A stretch of DNA of 64,000 bases from positions 1 to 64,000 of the forward strand of contig JAWQEG010004762.1 in NCBI GenBank assembly GCA_033782935.1, given 5' to 3'. The notes under the pieces were generated by a model. The model had not been told where the DNA came from, did not search any database, and saw nothing but the letters and a program-made list of their open reading frames with translations. The stretch is from Petrolisthes cinctipes. Lineage: Eukaryota > Arthropoda > Malacostraca > Decapoda > Porcellanidae. The stretch's first letter is position 1; the number at the start of each line of letters is the position of its first letter. Shown piece after piece: positions 20,990 through 32,142 of this stretch. Both the position numbers and the translations under genes were made by a program.

Positions 20990-21215
20990 AGAAAAAAATG
21001 TTGTCTTATGTTGTTATTGTCCCAGGGCAGAATGGCCTCCTGCCCCACACACCCCTGGTACACTCTGGTCACAGTGAAAAAACAAATTAAAATAAAGGAG
21101 GGGCTGTATGTCCCTATATGTCTGTATGTCCCTATATGTGTGGGCTACTGAAGCACATCCCAGGGTAATGGGACCACAGCTTACTGGACCAGGGAGTCTG
21201 GGGGGAAGGTCTTTG
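20990..21215 (-). mobile_element. Partial (AAC)n-tailed SINE-like repeat, type II
   Basis: Matches the 3' part of the complete insertion at 28047-28612: 'CCCAGGGCAGAATGGCCTCC', 'CCCTGGTACACTCTGGTC', 'AAATTAAAATAAAGGAGGGG', 'GGGACCA(C/G)AGCTTACTGGAC'. On the minus strand its tail would be the (AAC)n remnant near 21000. It is shorter than the full copy and contains a local repeat of TGTATGTCCCTATATG. Confidence 0.75.
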
Positions 21216-21289
21216 TGTCTTATGTTGGAGTTGTCATTATATGGTCATTGTTTACATCTTCCTTCTTCCTTCCTGACTCATACAGGTGA

Positions 21290-21403
21290 TGTACACCTTC
21301 ACCAGATGGCATTACTGTTGACCCACACTGCCTCAGGAGCTCGGGGCTGTTCGGCCAGAAACCTTGTGGAACTACAACAACAACAACAACAACCACAACC
21401 ACA
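21290..21403 (+). mobile_element. 3' end of an (AAC)n-tailed SINE, type I
   Basis: Ends in TCGGCCAGAAACC TTGTGGAACTAC followed by (AAC)n. The same end, 'GGCCAGACA..TGGGGAACTAC(AAC)n', occurs at 23577-23646 (+), 43913 (-) and 48422 (-). Only about 100 bp of body are present; it is 5'-truncated. Confidence 0.7.
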
Positions 21404-21448
21404 CTGAAGTTTTTGAGGGCCGGCATTTCCTTAGTACCAATGGATGGA

Positions 21449-21533
21449 GTGGTATACAAGGGAGTGGTATACAAGGGAGTGGTATACAAGGGAGTGGTAT
21501 ACAATGGAGTGGTATACAAGGGAGTGGTATACA
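21449..21533 (+). repeat. 15-bp minisatellite GTGGTATACAAGGGA
   Basis: Six tandem units of GGAGTGGTATACAA(G/T)G, nearly identical. GTATAC is palindromic in every unit. Confidence 0.92.
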
Positions 21534-21671
21534 ACTTTGGTACCACACTCTGTACTCTTCATTACCTCACACTCACTAACCAGGTAAACAATATACTGTA
21601 CAGTTGGCGGCAAAAGTCCTGTCGCCTCACTTGCTTCACCGAGGCACACGAAGTTCATAGACTCCAGATTA

Positions 21672-21850
21672 TTAAGGGGGTGTGGGAGTAGGGGACAGGC
21701 TTGGAGGGGGGGGGGTGCAGGAATATGGGGACAGGCTTGGGGTGGGTAGAAAGCCTGTCCCCTATTCCCGCACCCCGCAAACCCCTCCCAAGCCTGTCCC
21801 CTATTCCCACACACCCCCAAGCCTGTCCCCTTATTCCTGCACCCCCTTAA
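21672..21850. mobile_element. Foldback minisatellite element, copy 1
   Basis: Starts TTAAGGGGGTGTGGGAGTAG and ends CTGCACCCCCTTAA. Its left arm is G-rich (GGGGACAGGCTTGG) and its right arm is the complement (CCAAGCCTGTCCCC), joined at a centre with GGGTAGAAAGCC at 21727-21762. The whole copy can fold on itself. Five more copies with the same ends and centre lie between 23.8 and 34.4 kb. Confidence 0.82.
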
Positions 21851-22249
21851 GTGTATAAAAGGTATGTATTTCTTGAGTCCATGAATACTGTGTTGTCTCA
21901 TTGAAGCAGGGAAGGTGACACACCACTTCTGCCCAACACTGTACATTTTCTTGTATCATTTGGTCAAACTATATTTCCTTCCTCTTACTGTACATTTTCT
22001 TATGATTGCCAGACACTTTTAAAACTAAGCACAGCAAATATTTCCCTACAAGACAGAAGTTAAAGATCAGATAATATTAAAAAAAAAGTACTGATGGTTC
22101 TCAAACTGTGTTCCACGGAACCCCAGGGCTCCGTGGCAAAAAATTATATTTATTTATTTATTTGACCACGAATGGATTAAATGAAATATTTTGCATTTGA
22201 GAGAGAGAGAGGTAAGAATTGTGATGGTGAGTACTAAACTTTGCACTTT

Positions 22250-22565
22250 CATTTAGTGGTGTGTGTGTATGTGTATTGGGAAGGGTTCCACACTTTCATT
22301 TAGTCGTGTGTGTGTATGTGTATTGGGAAGGGTTCCACACTTTCATTTAGTAATGTGTGTGTATGTGTATTGGGAAGGGTTCCACACTTTCATTTAGTCG
22401 TGTGTGTGTATGTGTATTGGGAAGGGTTCCACACTTTCATTTAGTCGTGTGTGTGTATGTGTATTGGGAAGGGTTCCACACTTTCATTTAGTCGTGTGTG
22501 TGTATGTGTATTGGGAAGGATTCCACACTTTCATTTAGTCATGTGTGTATGTGTATTGGGAAGGG
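22250..22565 (+). repeat. 47-bp minisatellite
   Basis: About seven units of 'CACTTTCATTTAGTCGTGTG TGTGTATGTG TATTGGGAAGGGTTC', period about 47 bp, with single-base differences between units. Confidence 0.92.
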
Positions 22566-22936
22566 TTGCACCTATATTTGGTGAGGGGGTCACTGAGGGT
22601 TCCTCCAAGTACCAGCATATGTCAAAGGGTTCTGTTAGTTGGAAAAGTTTGAGAACCACTGGTCTAGAATAATGGTGATTTTTACATTATTTGAGTTAAG
22701 TCTAATCCTATGATCTAAGATGTGAGCTGTTGGTTAAATTTTCATTAACATAGAATTTATCCTTTAACCTACATTGAGAAAAATGATCTAGAATCAGTAA
22801 TTCTCTTTAGTCTTCTCATGTACAGTACTGTACTTACATTTTGTTTTCTCAATCTATTTCTGTTAACTTATGAAATGTAAGCAGCTGTTTGTGTTTTGTT
22901 AAAGATTGTATTAAATGTTCAAGTACAGTACCACTC

Positions 22937-22984
22937 AATAATAATAATAATAATGATAGTAATAATAATAGTAATAGTAATAAT

Positions 22985-23016
<32 letters not shown>

Positions 23017-23022
23017 TAATAG

Positions 23023-23053
<31 letters not shown>

Positions 23054-23135
23054 AGTAGTAGTAATAATAATAGTAATAATAATAGTAATAATAAAAACAA
23101 TTATAATAATAATAGTAATAATAATAATATTAACC
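22937..23135 (+). repeat. Imperfect (AAT)n tract with AGT/AAA interruptions
   Basis: About 200 bp of AAT triplets interrupted by AGT, AAA and GAT triplets. Long open frames through it are low-complexity artefacts. Confidence 0.95.
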
Positions 23136-23334
23136 TAATTGGCCAGTATGATTTATATAATATACAGTTTGTATGTATGTAGTTTGGAGGAATCATTTGC
23201 TCCAGATTTCTTATTATTTATATATCACCTTAACACTAATTTATTTGTTTACTTTACAGATGAATTAACCTTAATGCATTTCTTCACTTATCTTTGTGCA
23301 TCCATAAATTAAATAGGTTGTATTTTGTTATTAC

Positions 23335-23530
23335 AGAGTTGTAGAGTGGAGTTGTAATATAGAGAGTTGTGGAGTGGAGTTGTAATAGAGACAAGAGATA
23401 TAGAAGTAACTTCATCCATAAATTAAATAGGTTGTAATTTGATACAGAGTTGTGGAGTTGTACAAGAGACTAAGGAACCTTCATTGTTTGTTTGTTGTCC
23501 ACTGTGTTCTTCCTTCCATCAACAACAACA
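23335..23530 (+). repeat. Dispersed ~110-bp repeat (AAATTAAATAGGTTG ... CATCAACAAC)
   Basis: Contains two local copies of 'CATAAATTAAATAGGTTGTA'. The run from 'ACAGAGTTGTGGAG' to 'CCTTCCATCAACAAC' has a clear relative at 36345-36450. Function and class unknown. Confidence 0.6.
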
Positions 23531-23576
23531 ACAGTACAACCATCAATAACAACAACAACAGCAGCATTTACTATAG

Positions 23577-23646
23577 GAGCTCTGGGGATGCTTGGCCAGA
23601 CACCTTGAGGAACTACAACTACAACTATAACAACAACAACAACATC
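23577..23646 (+). mobile_element. 3' end of an (AAC)n-tailed SINE, type I
   Basis: 'GGCCAGACACCTTGAGGAAC' followed by TACAACTACAAC and (AAC)n. A short 5'-truncated copy. Confidence 0.65.
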
Positions 23647-23796
23647 AACAACAACAGTAAGTGCTTATGGAATTACATTGATATATTTGTTGTTGTTGGT
23701 TGTAATAGTTTGGTTGGAGGGAGTGAGTGAGTTGGTCCACATTTACTACCATACAATAACAGACTGTATGTCAACTTTATATTAAGGTGACACAAC

Positions 23797-24126
23797 TTTG
23801 GAGGGGTTTAGAGGGGTGCGGGAGTAGGGGACAGGCTTGGGGGGTGTTTTGGGGGGTGCGGGAATAGGGGACAAGCTTTCTACCCATCCAAAGCCTGTCC
23901 CCCTATTCCCACACACCCCCAAGCCTGTCCCCCTACTCCCGCACCCCCCAAGCCTGTCCCCCTACTCCCGCACCCCCCAAGCCTGTCCCCCTACTCCCGC
24001 ACCCCCCAAGCCTGTCCCCCTACTCCTGCACCCCCCAAGCCTGTCCCCCTACTCCCGCACCCCCCAAGCCTGTCCCCCTATTCCCGCACCCCCCAAGCCT
24101 GTCCCCCTACTCCCACAACCCCTTAA
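23797..24126. mobile_element. Foldback minisatellite element, copy 2
   Basis: G-rich left arm (GGGGTGCGGGAGTAGGGG), centre CTTTCTACCCATCC at 23867-23902, then a right arm of about eight 28-bp units (CCCAAGCCTGTCCCCCTACT plus CCCGCACC) ending CCCTTAA. The right arm is longer than the left, so the minisatellite expanded after the foldback formed. Confidence 0.82.
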
Positions 24127-24421
24127 CACCAGCTCTGTACTATCCTATACAGTCAGGGTCAATAGTCCTGCATCACCAATGAAAACAGCCTCAATAAATG
24201 GTGTGAAACTATAACTGTTGGTGTGTGTAATAATGAATGGTTGATAAGGTTCACTCTCATGGCTCACTTTCAGTCACCCCCCAATGCAGCACTTTTGACC
24301 CTGACTATACCCAGCAAAAATTTCCCGTTGTAATGACATCACTACTGGGAAGGAGTTGGTTGACCTGATTACATTTCTCCCAGGTGGTGGCAGGCATACA
24401 TACACTACTATCTTCATTCTT

Positions 24422-24462
24422 TCATTGTTTATATATATATATATATATATTTTTTTTTTTTT
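24422..24462 (+). repeat. (TA)n followed by a T run
   Basis: About ten TA dinucleotides and then 12 T. Simple repeat. Confidence 0.9.
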
Positions 24463-24648
24463 ATGCACATTGAGCAAAATATCGTTGGAATGTCAGGATT
24501 TGTGTAATTTAAGTAGAGAATATAACATTTCATCAGCCAAGCATGAGTATATTATTATTATTAAGACAAGTTCCAGAGTACTGTACTGAAACTGAAACTT
24601 CTTTACTGTACTGTTACATTACACCTATGATTTTACACATATAAATCC

Positions 24649-24809
24649 TTAAGGGGGGAGTTTTGTGTTGGTAAATCTGGAGCAACTGAATCCTCCAAAC
24701 TATTCCAATCAACAGAACACTATTATTTTTACTCTTCTGTTCCTGTTTCCTGGCATACTTTTTAGGAATCAAGGCACTCCAACATTCCAAAAAAGAATTA
24801 CCACCTTAA
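24649..24809. mobile_element. TTAA-flanked CCTCCAAA MITE, full-length copy
   Basis: Both ends are TTAA. Inside are inverted motifs: 'ATCCTCCAAACTATTCCA' near the left end and 'CATACTTTTTAGGAATCAAG' near the right, degenerate here. About 160 bp with no coding capacity. The same unit is found at 38086-38242 and 41640-41798 and in pieces between 35.1 and 38.2 kb. Confidence 0.75.
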
Positions 24810-25185
24810 TAATATAATTTCAAACTATAATTATGAAAGGTAGTGCAATTTCAATGTGTTTATTCTTGTCTCATGGGACTAATTTTTATGATGTACACTC
24901 TTACCAAAAGATATCCCCCCACTTTCACATGGAAACAATCTTTTTGAGTAAATGAGAATGCTCAGTGATGGTTTTTGTGCATAGAAACCATCATTATCAG
25001 TTTTCTTTTCTCCAGAAAGTAAAAAAGAAAGCAAAAAATATAAATTAATAACATACCCAGCCATTGAAAAAACTGTGAATTAGCAGCCACCATGCCTGCT
25101 ACTCTTTTCTCTGCTTCCACCTTTCTGTTACTGATGTGAGATTGTTGTTTGTCATGCTGCTATGTGAATGTGATGACAAATAATT

Positions 25186-25413
25186 TTAAGGGGGTGAGGG
25201 AATATGGGGACAGGCTTGGGGGGAGTTTAGGGGGGTGCAGGAGTAGGAGACAGGCATGGGGGGTGGTTTAAGGGGTGCGGGAGTAGGGGAACAGGCTTGG
25301 GGGGGGGGTGCGGGAATAGGGGACGGGCTTTCTACCCACCCCAAGCCTGTCCCCCTATTCCCGCACCCCCCAAACCCCCCCCAAGCCTGTCCCCTACTCC
25401 CGCACCCCCTTCA
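25186..25413. mobile_element. Foldback minisatellite element, copy 3
   Basis: Begins TTAAGGGGGTGAGGGAATAT; centre GGCTTTCTACCCACCCC at 25317-25355; ends CTCCCGCACCCCCTTCA, where the terminal TTAA has changed to TTCA. Left arm has three G-rich units, right arm two C-rich units. Confidence 0.82.
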
Positions 25414-25847
25414 TACTGTAATGTCATGCTCATTGGGTTGTTGGTATTCTTAGAGTACAGTGTAGATTATTACATGGACCTGATAATAGTATATTATTAA
25501 TATGAAAAGTATTTTTCTTTTCAAGTGACCATACAAAGGAACCAGTGTCATTATTATTGTGGTACAGGATGTGTGTGTAAGAGAGAGAGAGAGAGAGTGT
25601 GTGTGTTTGTGGGGTACTGGATGTTATTTACCTTCCACTTGAATATGGTACAATTAAGGGAAGTGATTGTGTTGATAATTGGAGGCTACATATTCCTTTA
25701 CTCTCTGCTATAATGTACCACCAACACTGACCTAGTTTGTTATATGGCACAGTTTGGAGGATCTGTAGCCAAGAATTTTCCAACACTATCTTATTCCCTA
25801 AAGGGTTCACCACACTAGCACCTCTTTCTTTGTCTTCTCAGGACAGA

Positions 25848-26130
25848 TTTGCTCAATATATCCCTGTGTGTGTACATAGATATCTGTCTGGGGCAATACT
25901 TGAACATTTTCCTACACCAAATTAATGTTAATATTGTCTATCTATCTATCTATAGTGTGTGTGTGTACATAGATATCTGTCTTGGACAATACCTGTTCAT
26001 TTGCCTACACCAAATTAGTGTTAATATTGTCTATCTATCTATCTATAGTGTGTGTGTGTACATAGATATCTGTCTTGGACAATACCTGTTCATTTGCCTA
26101 CACCAAATTATTAATGTTAATATTGTCATT
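25848..26130 (+). repeat. ~97-bp tandem repeat, 3 units, with (CTAT)n
   Basis: Each unit has GTGTGTACATAGATATCTGT, 'CTACACCAAATTA' and 'TGTTAATATTGTC', separated by CTATCTATCTATAG. Units two and three are nearly identical. Confidence 0.88.
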
Positions 26131-26184
26131 ACAGCCATTTGGTGAAGATGTGATGACAAGAGTTCCTCACCTGTAGTACCCATG

Positions 26185-26365
26185 GTGTGTGTGTGTGTGT
26201 CTTGGTGATGGTTGGAGTGGGCTGTCATCCAGAAACCACCTGCTTCAGATCTCATGCTTTGACTCAGGTGGGCTGTGTGTGTGTGTATGTGTGTCATGGT
26301 GATGGTTTGGGTGTTGTCCTGAAACTGTCTGCTTTGAATCTTACACTTTGACTCAGGTGGTCTGG
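26185..26365 (+). repeat. ~100-bp duplication with (GT)n
   Basis: Two diverged units with 'GGTGATGGTT', 'CTGCTTCAGATCTCATGC'-like and 'TTTGACTCAGGTGG' motifs separated by a GT run. Confidence 0.7.
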
Positions 26366-26534
26366 GTATTGTGGATTGCCAGTGTATAGTAATATTACAG
26401 GTTGTATTTTTCACTGGAATTTGCTGGAATCATTACCTAGAAAAGGTTAATTAATTTGTCATGTGTTTGTTTGTATTCTCATATGGTTAGGTTAATTATT
26501 TTATCTATGATATGGGACTAAATATGATGATATC

Positions 26535-26960
26535 ATCATCATCATCATCTACATTTAACGTACCAATTCCCTTAAGGGGCTGGATGAGCCATGAGTTTCT
26601 CCCACTCCCTTCAGTCATACACATCATTTTCTACTTCAATATTTAGTGTTCACACAACACTTCCAGGTTTTCCTTGGCCTTCACACTGGTCTTCTCCCTG
26701 GTACTTATAGCTCAATAGATCTTCTCATTATATGGCCCTCCTCCCTTCTCTTGACATGACCAAACCATCTCAGTGTAAACCTCCTTAACACATTTAACAC
26801 ATCTGTCACATCACATATTCTTAACACCTAGTCATTTAATACCCTATCTTCCCATCTCACATGTGACATATATCTCACCATTCTACAATAATTTTGCTTT
26901 ATCTTTCTCTCAGCTTCTTTATTTACTGGCCACGTTTCCACACCATACATACAGTAACAT
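26535..26960 (-). pseudogene. RTE-like LINE, C-terminal ORF2 remnant
   Basis: Read on the minus strand, the sequence encodes the RTE C-terminal region, seen as the complement of 'AAACCATCTCAGTG' (LRWFGH-like), which is also present in the clear RTE copies at 42.2 kb and 43.8 kb. Frames are broken. It is the 3' part of the antisense RTE copy whose 5' part reaches 29,345. Confidence 0.65.
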
Positions 26961-27300
26961 TCATCTCACACAAGTCACCATACATACATACATACACCTT
27001 TGTCCTGCAACTCTGTAATTTCTCTCCACTTTTGTTGCCATGCAGCTGCTATTGTTGTTGTTGTCACTGCAGCCTTCACTACAGACTCACAACACAGTAT
27101 ATCCCCCATATAGGTAACAACAAAACTGATCGACAACAATGTGTAAACTTACTTCCTCCATCCCCCCCCCCCCAGCCTCTGCTTCTCTCCCACCTCTGTC
27201 ACATTCTGGACACTTGTAGTTTTCTCCTGCCTGATTCACATTCCTCAACCCACAACACCTCAAGTAAAACCAATAGTTACAACCACTATAAAATATGGAG

Positions 27301-27516
27301 TTAAGGGGGTGCGGGGGTAGGGGGACAGTCTTGGGGGGTGCGGGAATAGGGGAACAGGCTTGGGATGGGTAGAAAGCCTGCCCCCTATTCCCTCACCCCC
27401 CTAAACCCCCCCCCCAAGCCTGTCCCCCTACTCCCGCACCCCCCAAGCCTGTCCCCTACTCCTGCACCCCCCTAAACCACCCCCAAGCCTGTCCCCCTAT
27501 TCCTGCACCCCTTTAA
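27301..27516. mobile_element. Foldback minisatellite element, copy 4
   Basis: Starts TTAAGGGGGTGCGGGGGTAG, centre GGGATGGGTAGAAAGCCTG (27340-27382; reverse orientation like copy 1), ends GCACCCCTTTAA. It lies inside the antisense RTE remnant and so inserted into, or grew within, it. Confidence 0.82.
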
Positions 27517-27559
27517 CACCCATCATCACCACTCTGTCACAATAGCTATACATAGAAAC

Positions 27560-28034
27560 CTTCCCCTGTGTTGTCTCTCCATAGGTTCCTTTCCTATAAC
27601 CAACACTTGGGTCTTCTCTTCATATTTATCTTCAAGCCTCTCCTTTCCATTCCACTTTTACCATCTGTTGAACCTATCAACCATTTCTTCTTCTTCACTC
27701 CTTGTCATTATCACCAGATCATCAGTATTATATCAACTCACCACAACCCTCCCTTCTCTCTCTTCCCTTGTCACTTCTTCCATTACCACAATAAAGAACA
27801 AAGGACTCAGGGCTGCTCCTTCATGAACTCCCACCTTTATCTCAAACTCATCTGATATTCCTACTCCAGTCTTAACTCTTGATCTGGTGTTCACATACAA
27901 AGCCATCACCAAATTTATCAGCCTCTCTGGAACTTTTTGTCTCCTTAAAGCTCATCTGATTGCCACTCTTGGAACTCTATCAAATGCCTTCTCCAGATCT
28001 ACAAAAAACATTATACAACATTTTCTTCTCTGCA
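27560..28034 (-). pseudogene. RTE-like LINE reverse transcriptase remnant (palm region)
   Basis: The minus strand reads, across frames, 'LEKAFDRVPR', 'NTRSRVKTGVGISDEF', 'VHEGAALSPL' and an ADD-like site, the order of motifs in RTE-clade RTs. Several stops and indels. It is interrupted at 28035 by the SINE insertion and resumes at 28613. Confidence 0.75.
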
Positions 28035-28046
28035 TACTTCTCCTGT

Positions 28047-28612
28047 TGTTGTTGTTGATGTTCTCCCGGGGCAGAATGGCCTCCTGCCCCACAAACCCCT
28101 GGTACACTCTGGTCGCAGTGAAAAACAAATTAAAATAAAGGAGGGGCTGGCCCTATATGCCTGGGCTACCGAAGCACATCCCAAGGAAATGGGACCAGAG
28201 CTTACTGGACCAGGGAGTCTGGGGGCCTCCGACCGCCAGGGAGATTGGGGGGAAGGCTTTGATCCCACAGCCAGTGCTGTGGGCCCAAGTCCACGTTACC
28301 ACAAGAGCTACAAGTGGGGCCGTACCTTCCATGAGACCAGCCCTGAAGGGACCATAAGGGGGAGGGAGTTTACACTGCTGCATGCAAAGGGAAATGCATC
28401 CCCGTGTGCTGGCGGCCCACACAGCAGTGAAAAAAAAAAAAAAAAAAAAAAAAAGGCGTCCGGTTGCAGTACACCTCACATGGATTTTTAATCCATGTGG
28501 GCAGATCTCGTCAAATCCACTAGAAAGTGACCAGATCCTACAACAATCTTTATTCTAGCCCTGTGGGGGATAACTAATATTCACAGAGAATAAAGTCAGC
28601 CCCACTGGGCCC
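28047..28612 (-). mobile_element. Complete type II SINE-like element with 12-bp target duplication
   Basis: Flanked by TACTTCTCCTGT at 28035-28046 and 28613-28624. On the minus strand it starts GGGCCCAGTGGGGCTGACTT and ends in (AAC)n. Inside are a 23-nt T run (minus sense; 28432-28454), an inverted repeat CACATGGATT/AATCCATGTG at 28477-28499 and a body shared with 20990-21215 and 52500-52540. The head is not a tRNA I can recognise. Length 566 bp, long for a SINE. It split an RTE remnant. Confidence 0.85.
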
Positions 28613-28624
28613 TACTTCTCCTGT

Positions 28625-29345
28625 ATATTGCCTCATTATAAATATTGCATCTATCGTTGACTTTCCCTTTTGAAAACCAAACTGGCACTCATCAATCCTA
28701 ACTAACTTCCTCAATCTGTACTCCAGTACCTTCTCCCATAGCTTCATTCCATGTTCCAGTAGCCTCACTCCCCTGTATTTTCAGCAATACAAAGCATCTC
28801 CTTTCCCTTTATAAATAGAGATTGTAAAACTCTCACCCCATTCCTCTGGCATCTCCTCCTCTTCCTGTACTTGTTTGAACACTTTTGTCACCCCTCTGAT
28901 CCCAATGTGACCAGATGCCTTCATTATATGGACTGTCAATCCTGATGGTCCTGGCGCCTTCCCTAGTTTCATCTTATCCATTACACGTTTGACCTTCTCT
29001 TCAGTAACCTCCTCCACTGGCCCTTCTACTTTGTCTACATCATCTATTTCATAAGGGTTTTCCTCATTTAGCAGTTCCTGAAAATACTTCCTCCATCTCT
29101 CCTTCACCACTTGCTCCTCCCTCAAAATGCTTGTGTTTTCATCTTTAACACATCTGGCTCCAACAAACACATCCTTTCTTTCCTTCCTCATTTGCTTTGT
29201 TACTTCGAACATTTTCTTTCTATACCTTCTGTACTATCAATATTCCTATTCCATTCTTGCCAAGCTTTTTCTTTTACTTCTGCTACCACCACTGCCCTCT
29301 TAGACTATCTTCACTTCTCCCTAGAGAAGTATCTTTACACCTAAT
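28625..29345 (-). pseudogene. RTE-like LINE, linker and N-terminal RT remnant
   Basis: The minus strand is open over 29212-28781 and then 28768-28574 with a break at 28775. Recognisable parts are 'RWRKYFQELLNEENP', 'MKLGKAPGPSGLTV', 'PEEWGESFTISIYKGKG', 'LRKLVRIDECQFGFQKGKST' and 'AIFIMRQ', the classic RTE order. The gap removes the conserved 'YRGI' part. Together with 27560-28034 and 26535-26960 it forms one antisense RTE copy interrupted by a foldback element and a SINE. Confidence 0.85.
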
Positions 29346-29359
29346 TTTAACTCATTAAT

Positions 29360-29943
29360 ATAAGGGGGTGTGGCAATAGGGAGGACAGGGTTTGGGGGGT
29401 GCGGGAGTAGGGGAACAGGCTTGGGGGGGGGGGGGTTAGGGGGCTGCGGGAATATGGGACAGGCTTTCTACCCACCCCAAGCCTGTCCCCCTATTCCAGC
29501 ACCTCCCCCCCCAAGCCTGTCCCCCTACTCCCGCACCCCCCCCCCAGTCCCCCCAAGCCGGTCCCCCTATTCCTGCACCCCCCTCTCCCTAGTCCCCCCC
29601 CAAGACTGTCCCCCTATTCCCGCACCCCCTGCACCAGTCCCCCCCCAAGCCTGTCCCCTTACTCCCGCACCCCCCAAGCCTGTCCCCTATTCCCCCCCCA
29701 AGCCTGTCCCCTATTCCCCCCCCCAAGCCTGTCCCCTATTCCCCCCCCCCAAGCCTGTCCCCCTATTCCCGCACCCCCCCTAGTCCCCCCCAAGCCTGTC
29801 CCCCTATTCCCGCAACCCCCCCCCCTCCCAGTCCCCCCCAAGCCTGTCCTCCTATTCCTGCACCCTCCCAAGCCTGTCCCCCTATTCCCGCACCCCCCCC
29901 GTCCCCCCCCCCAAGCCTGTCCCCTACTCCTGCACCCCCTTAA
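29360..29943. mobile_element. Foldback minisatellite element, copy 5 (expanded)
   Basis: Left arm starts ATAAGGGGGTGTGGCAATAG; centre GGCTTTCTACCCACCCC at 29455-29485; right arm has more than a dozen variable units of CCCAAGCCTGTCCCCCTATT plus C runs; ends GCACCCCCTTAA. G/C asymmetry is extreme, and the G-strand offers many G-quadruplex patterns. Confidence 0.82.
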
Positions 29944-30054
29944 TCACACAAACATTATTATTATACATACATTTCTTTACATATATTATTATGATAGTTA
30001 ATATAACAAAGTAAGGTTCATATCCTTCTTGTGACCATCTCAGTCACCTCACAC

Positions 30055-30136
30055 AGTGTACAGCCACAATCAAATATCCACCAACACTTTCCTTCCATCG
30101 TAGTAAATATCTTGTTAATAAAGAACAACACATTGT
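30055..30136 (+). mobile_element. Fragment of the mariner-like CAGCCACAATC MITE
   Basis: 'TGTACAGCCACAATCAAATA' through 'CCTTCCATCGTAGTAAATA' and 'TAATAAAGAACAACAC' match one half of the MITE at 49899-50114. Confidence 0.75.
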
Positions 30137-32142
30137 ACCCGTCCTGATTTTGTCTCTTCGAAGAATCTGGTACAGTACCTTGTTCCGGAGTTGTTGTAGT
30201 TGGTTGTGGTAGCTAGCTCGGTGGCGTGGTGGTGTTCAGTCAAGGTTGGAAATAAACTTTAGTAAGTAAAATTAAGATTTACTTTATTTATTAATTCTAA
30301 GGGAGTTTTGTGCCCTGTCTTGTCTTGTTTTAATGGAGTACAGAGAAGATGTCTTTTGACTGTTTCGATCTTGAGTCCCTAACTAAAGCTATCTTGGTCA
30401 GTTTATATTCATTCTGTACTTGGAGATGCCAGTAATGTCTAGATACATTATTACCTGTTTGAAAAAAAGGGAAGGTCTAGTTAAGCTCCACCCCTTTCTC
30501 TTCTCTCTCCCTCTCTTACTTTCTCTGTCTCTCTCTCTCTCTTACTCTCTTTTGTGAGTGAAGGTACAAACATCATTTGTGACCTGAGAGCACTGGGTTT
30601 GGAGAGATGAAAATAAGATAGGGAAAGTTAATGGTCTTGTAAAAGCGTGATTTTTGTCCCCTTACTTTACTCTTAGATATTACTATTTTACTCTACTTTT
30701 GGAGGGAAACAAAAACCCACTGCCTTCAACAAAACAAAAAGCCACCAGTGCATGCTACTACTCTATCCTATATCTGGATCAACCCGGTCTGGGAAAAAAA
30801 AGAACAAGAGACTGATGAGGAACCGGACAAGTCCAGTCCCTTCTCAGTACGAGGTATACGCTGCCACCACCAGACCAAAGTTGATCAGAGGAACCAAGTG
30901 AGCACACACCGGAAGGGTAGCGTAGCGTTAGCTTATTTAGGCACGTGAGTAAGCAACCCAGACTACAGTTCTAACGGGGGTACGATCAGTTATATGAATT
31001 AGGAATCTATTATTTTCTAATAAGGAACACAGTCTATTTGTTATTTCGGTGACGAAAATACTCAGACAATGTAAAAACTCGTTTATTGTATCAACCTATT
31101 TGGTACGAGTACTACATAATCACAATAATAATAATTTCTGTCCCCCCCCCCCTCCCTTGCTAATATTACCTACTCCCCGTTCTGTCACCTAGGACAGGAA
31201 TAATTCCGTGTCTCGCCAGTTGACAGAGCTAAGTACATATAAACAAAATATTACAACAAGGCCTAAACATAGTTAATACAATAAAAAAAAAACACATCCT
31301 AATCTCAACACTATAATAATGAAATAATATAATTGCCAGCAAATGTTCTTAATTTTCTTTGGTACCACGTGGTTCACTTTACACCAAGGGAGAATGCTAT
31401 TTAATGGCTGTCACCCAGCAGAGACGAGACCAGAATGAGCTTGAGAAAAAACAACATACTTTACTTACTATGTCTGAATGTGAACACACAATATTCTTTA
31501 GTTAGTTATATCCCATCACGGGACTAATAGATTCACCACACTATATTCACAATACAATATTTATGATGAGAGCGAGTTTAGCTCCTACCTGTCACCCAGC
31601 AGAGACGAGACCAGAATGAGGTAGAAGCAACGCAGGGTACTGCCTCGTCATCTCCCCCACTCTCACTCTCTTAAGCAAAGTAGTGACCACTCTCATCTCA
31701 ATTTCTGACAAATTCATCAGTTCCACCCTTACTGGTGTATATAGTTACACAACATTATTTATACATATTAGTGACCTCAAATGCATTGCTTTCTCCCTCG
31801 TTTAAAGCTTTATATTACTGTAATTCACATATTCACGGCATGTATTGTTCCGCCAACAAGAAAATTTACTGTCCCGACTTTAGTCCCTAACTAATTGAAT
31901 TAATTTTCTAAGTAAGTTACAATTAAATGCCGGTAACAGTATAGGAATGTTAGCTTCGTAATTATACATTATAATTATAAATGCAGGTTATTCCCTGTCT
32001 CCAATAAATTATTTTACATTCATTTCTTAAATCACCACGTATTTCTCTATCCCTATCAATCTACCTAAGTTTCAATTATTCCTCTCTTTAACCTATTTAC
32101 ATAACTATAATCCTTAATTCTATTTTCCTCATATTAACATTT
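30137..32142. other. No recognisable gene; unassigned sequence with a spaced repeat
   Basis: About 2 kb, moderately AT-rich. The motif 'TGTCACCCAGCAGAGACGAG' occurs twice, about 180 bp apart (31409 and 31589), each followed by ACCAGAATGAG. A short open frame at 30748-30948 has no features I recognise. It may be a decayed retroelement with terminal repeats, but I saw neither polymerase motifs nor clear LTR ends. Confidence 0.35.

Noticed and set aside
22250..22565. CRISPR array
   Set aside because: The units are adjacent tandem repeats without unique spacers, in eukaryotic DNA.
29370..29871. Open frames rich in Pro-Pro-Lys-Pro-Val and Gly
   Set aside because: Translations of the foldback minisatellite arms, not genes.
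30748..30948. A 66-codon open frame as a gene
   Set aside because: No recognisable domain, no splice context, length within chance expectation.
30137..32142. An LTR retrotransposon or solo LTR
   Set aside because: There is a repeated 31-nt word 180 bp apart, but no clear long terminal repeats, primer-binding site or gag/pol motifs.
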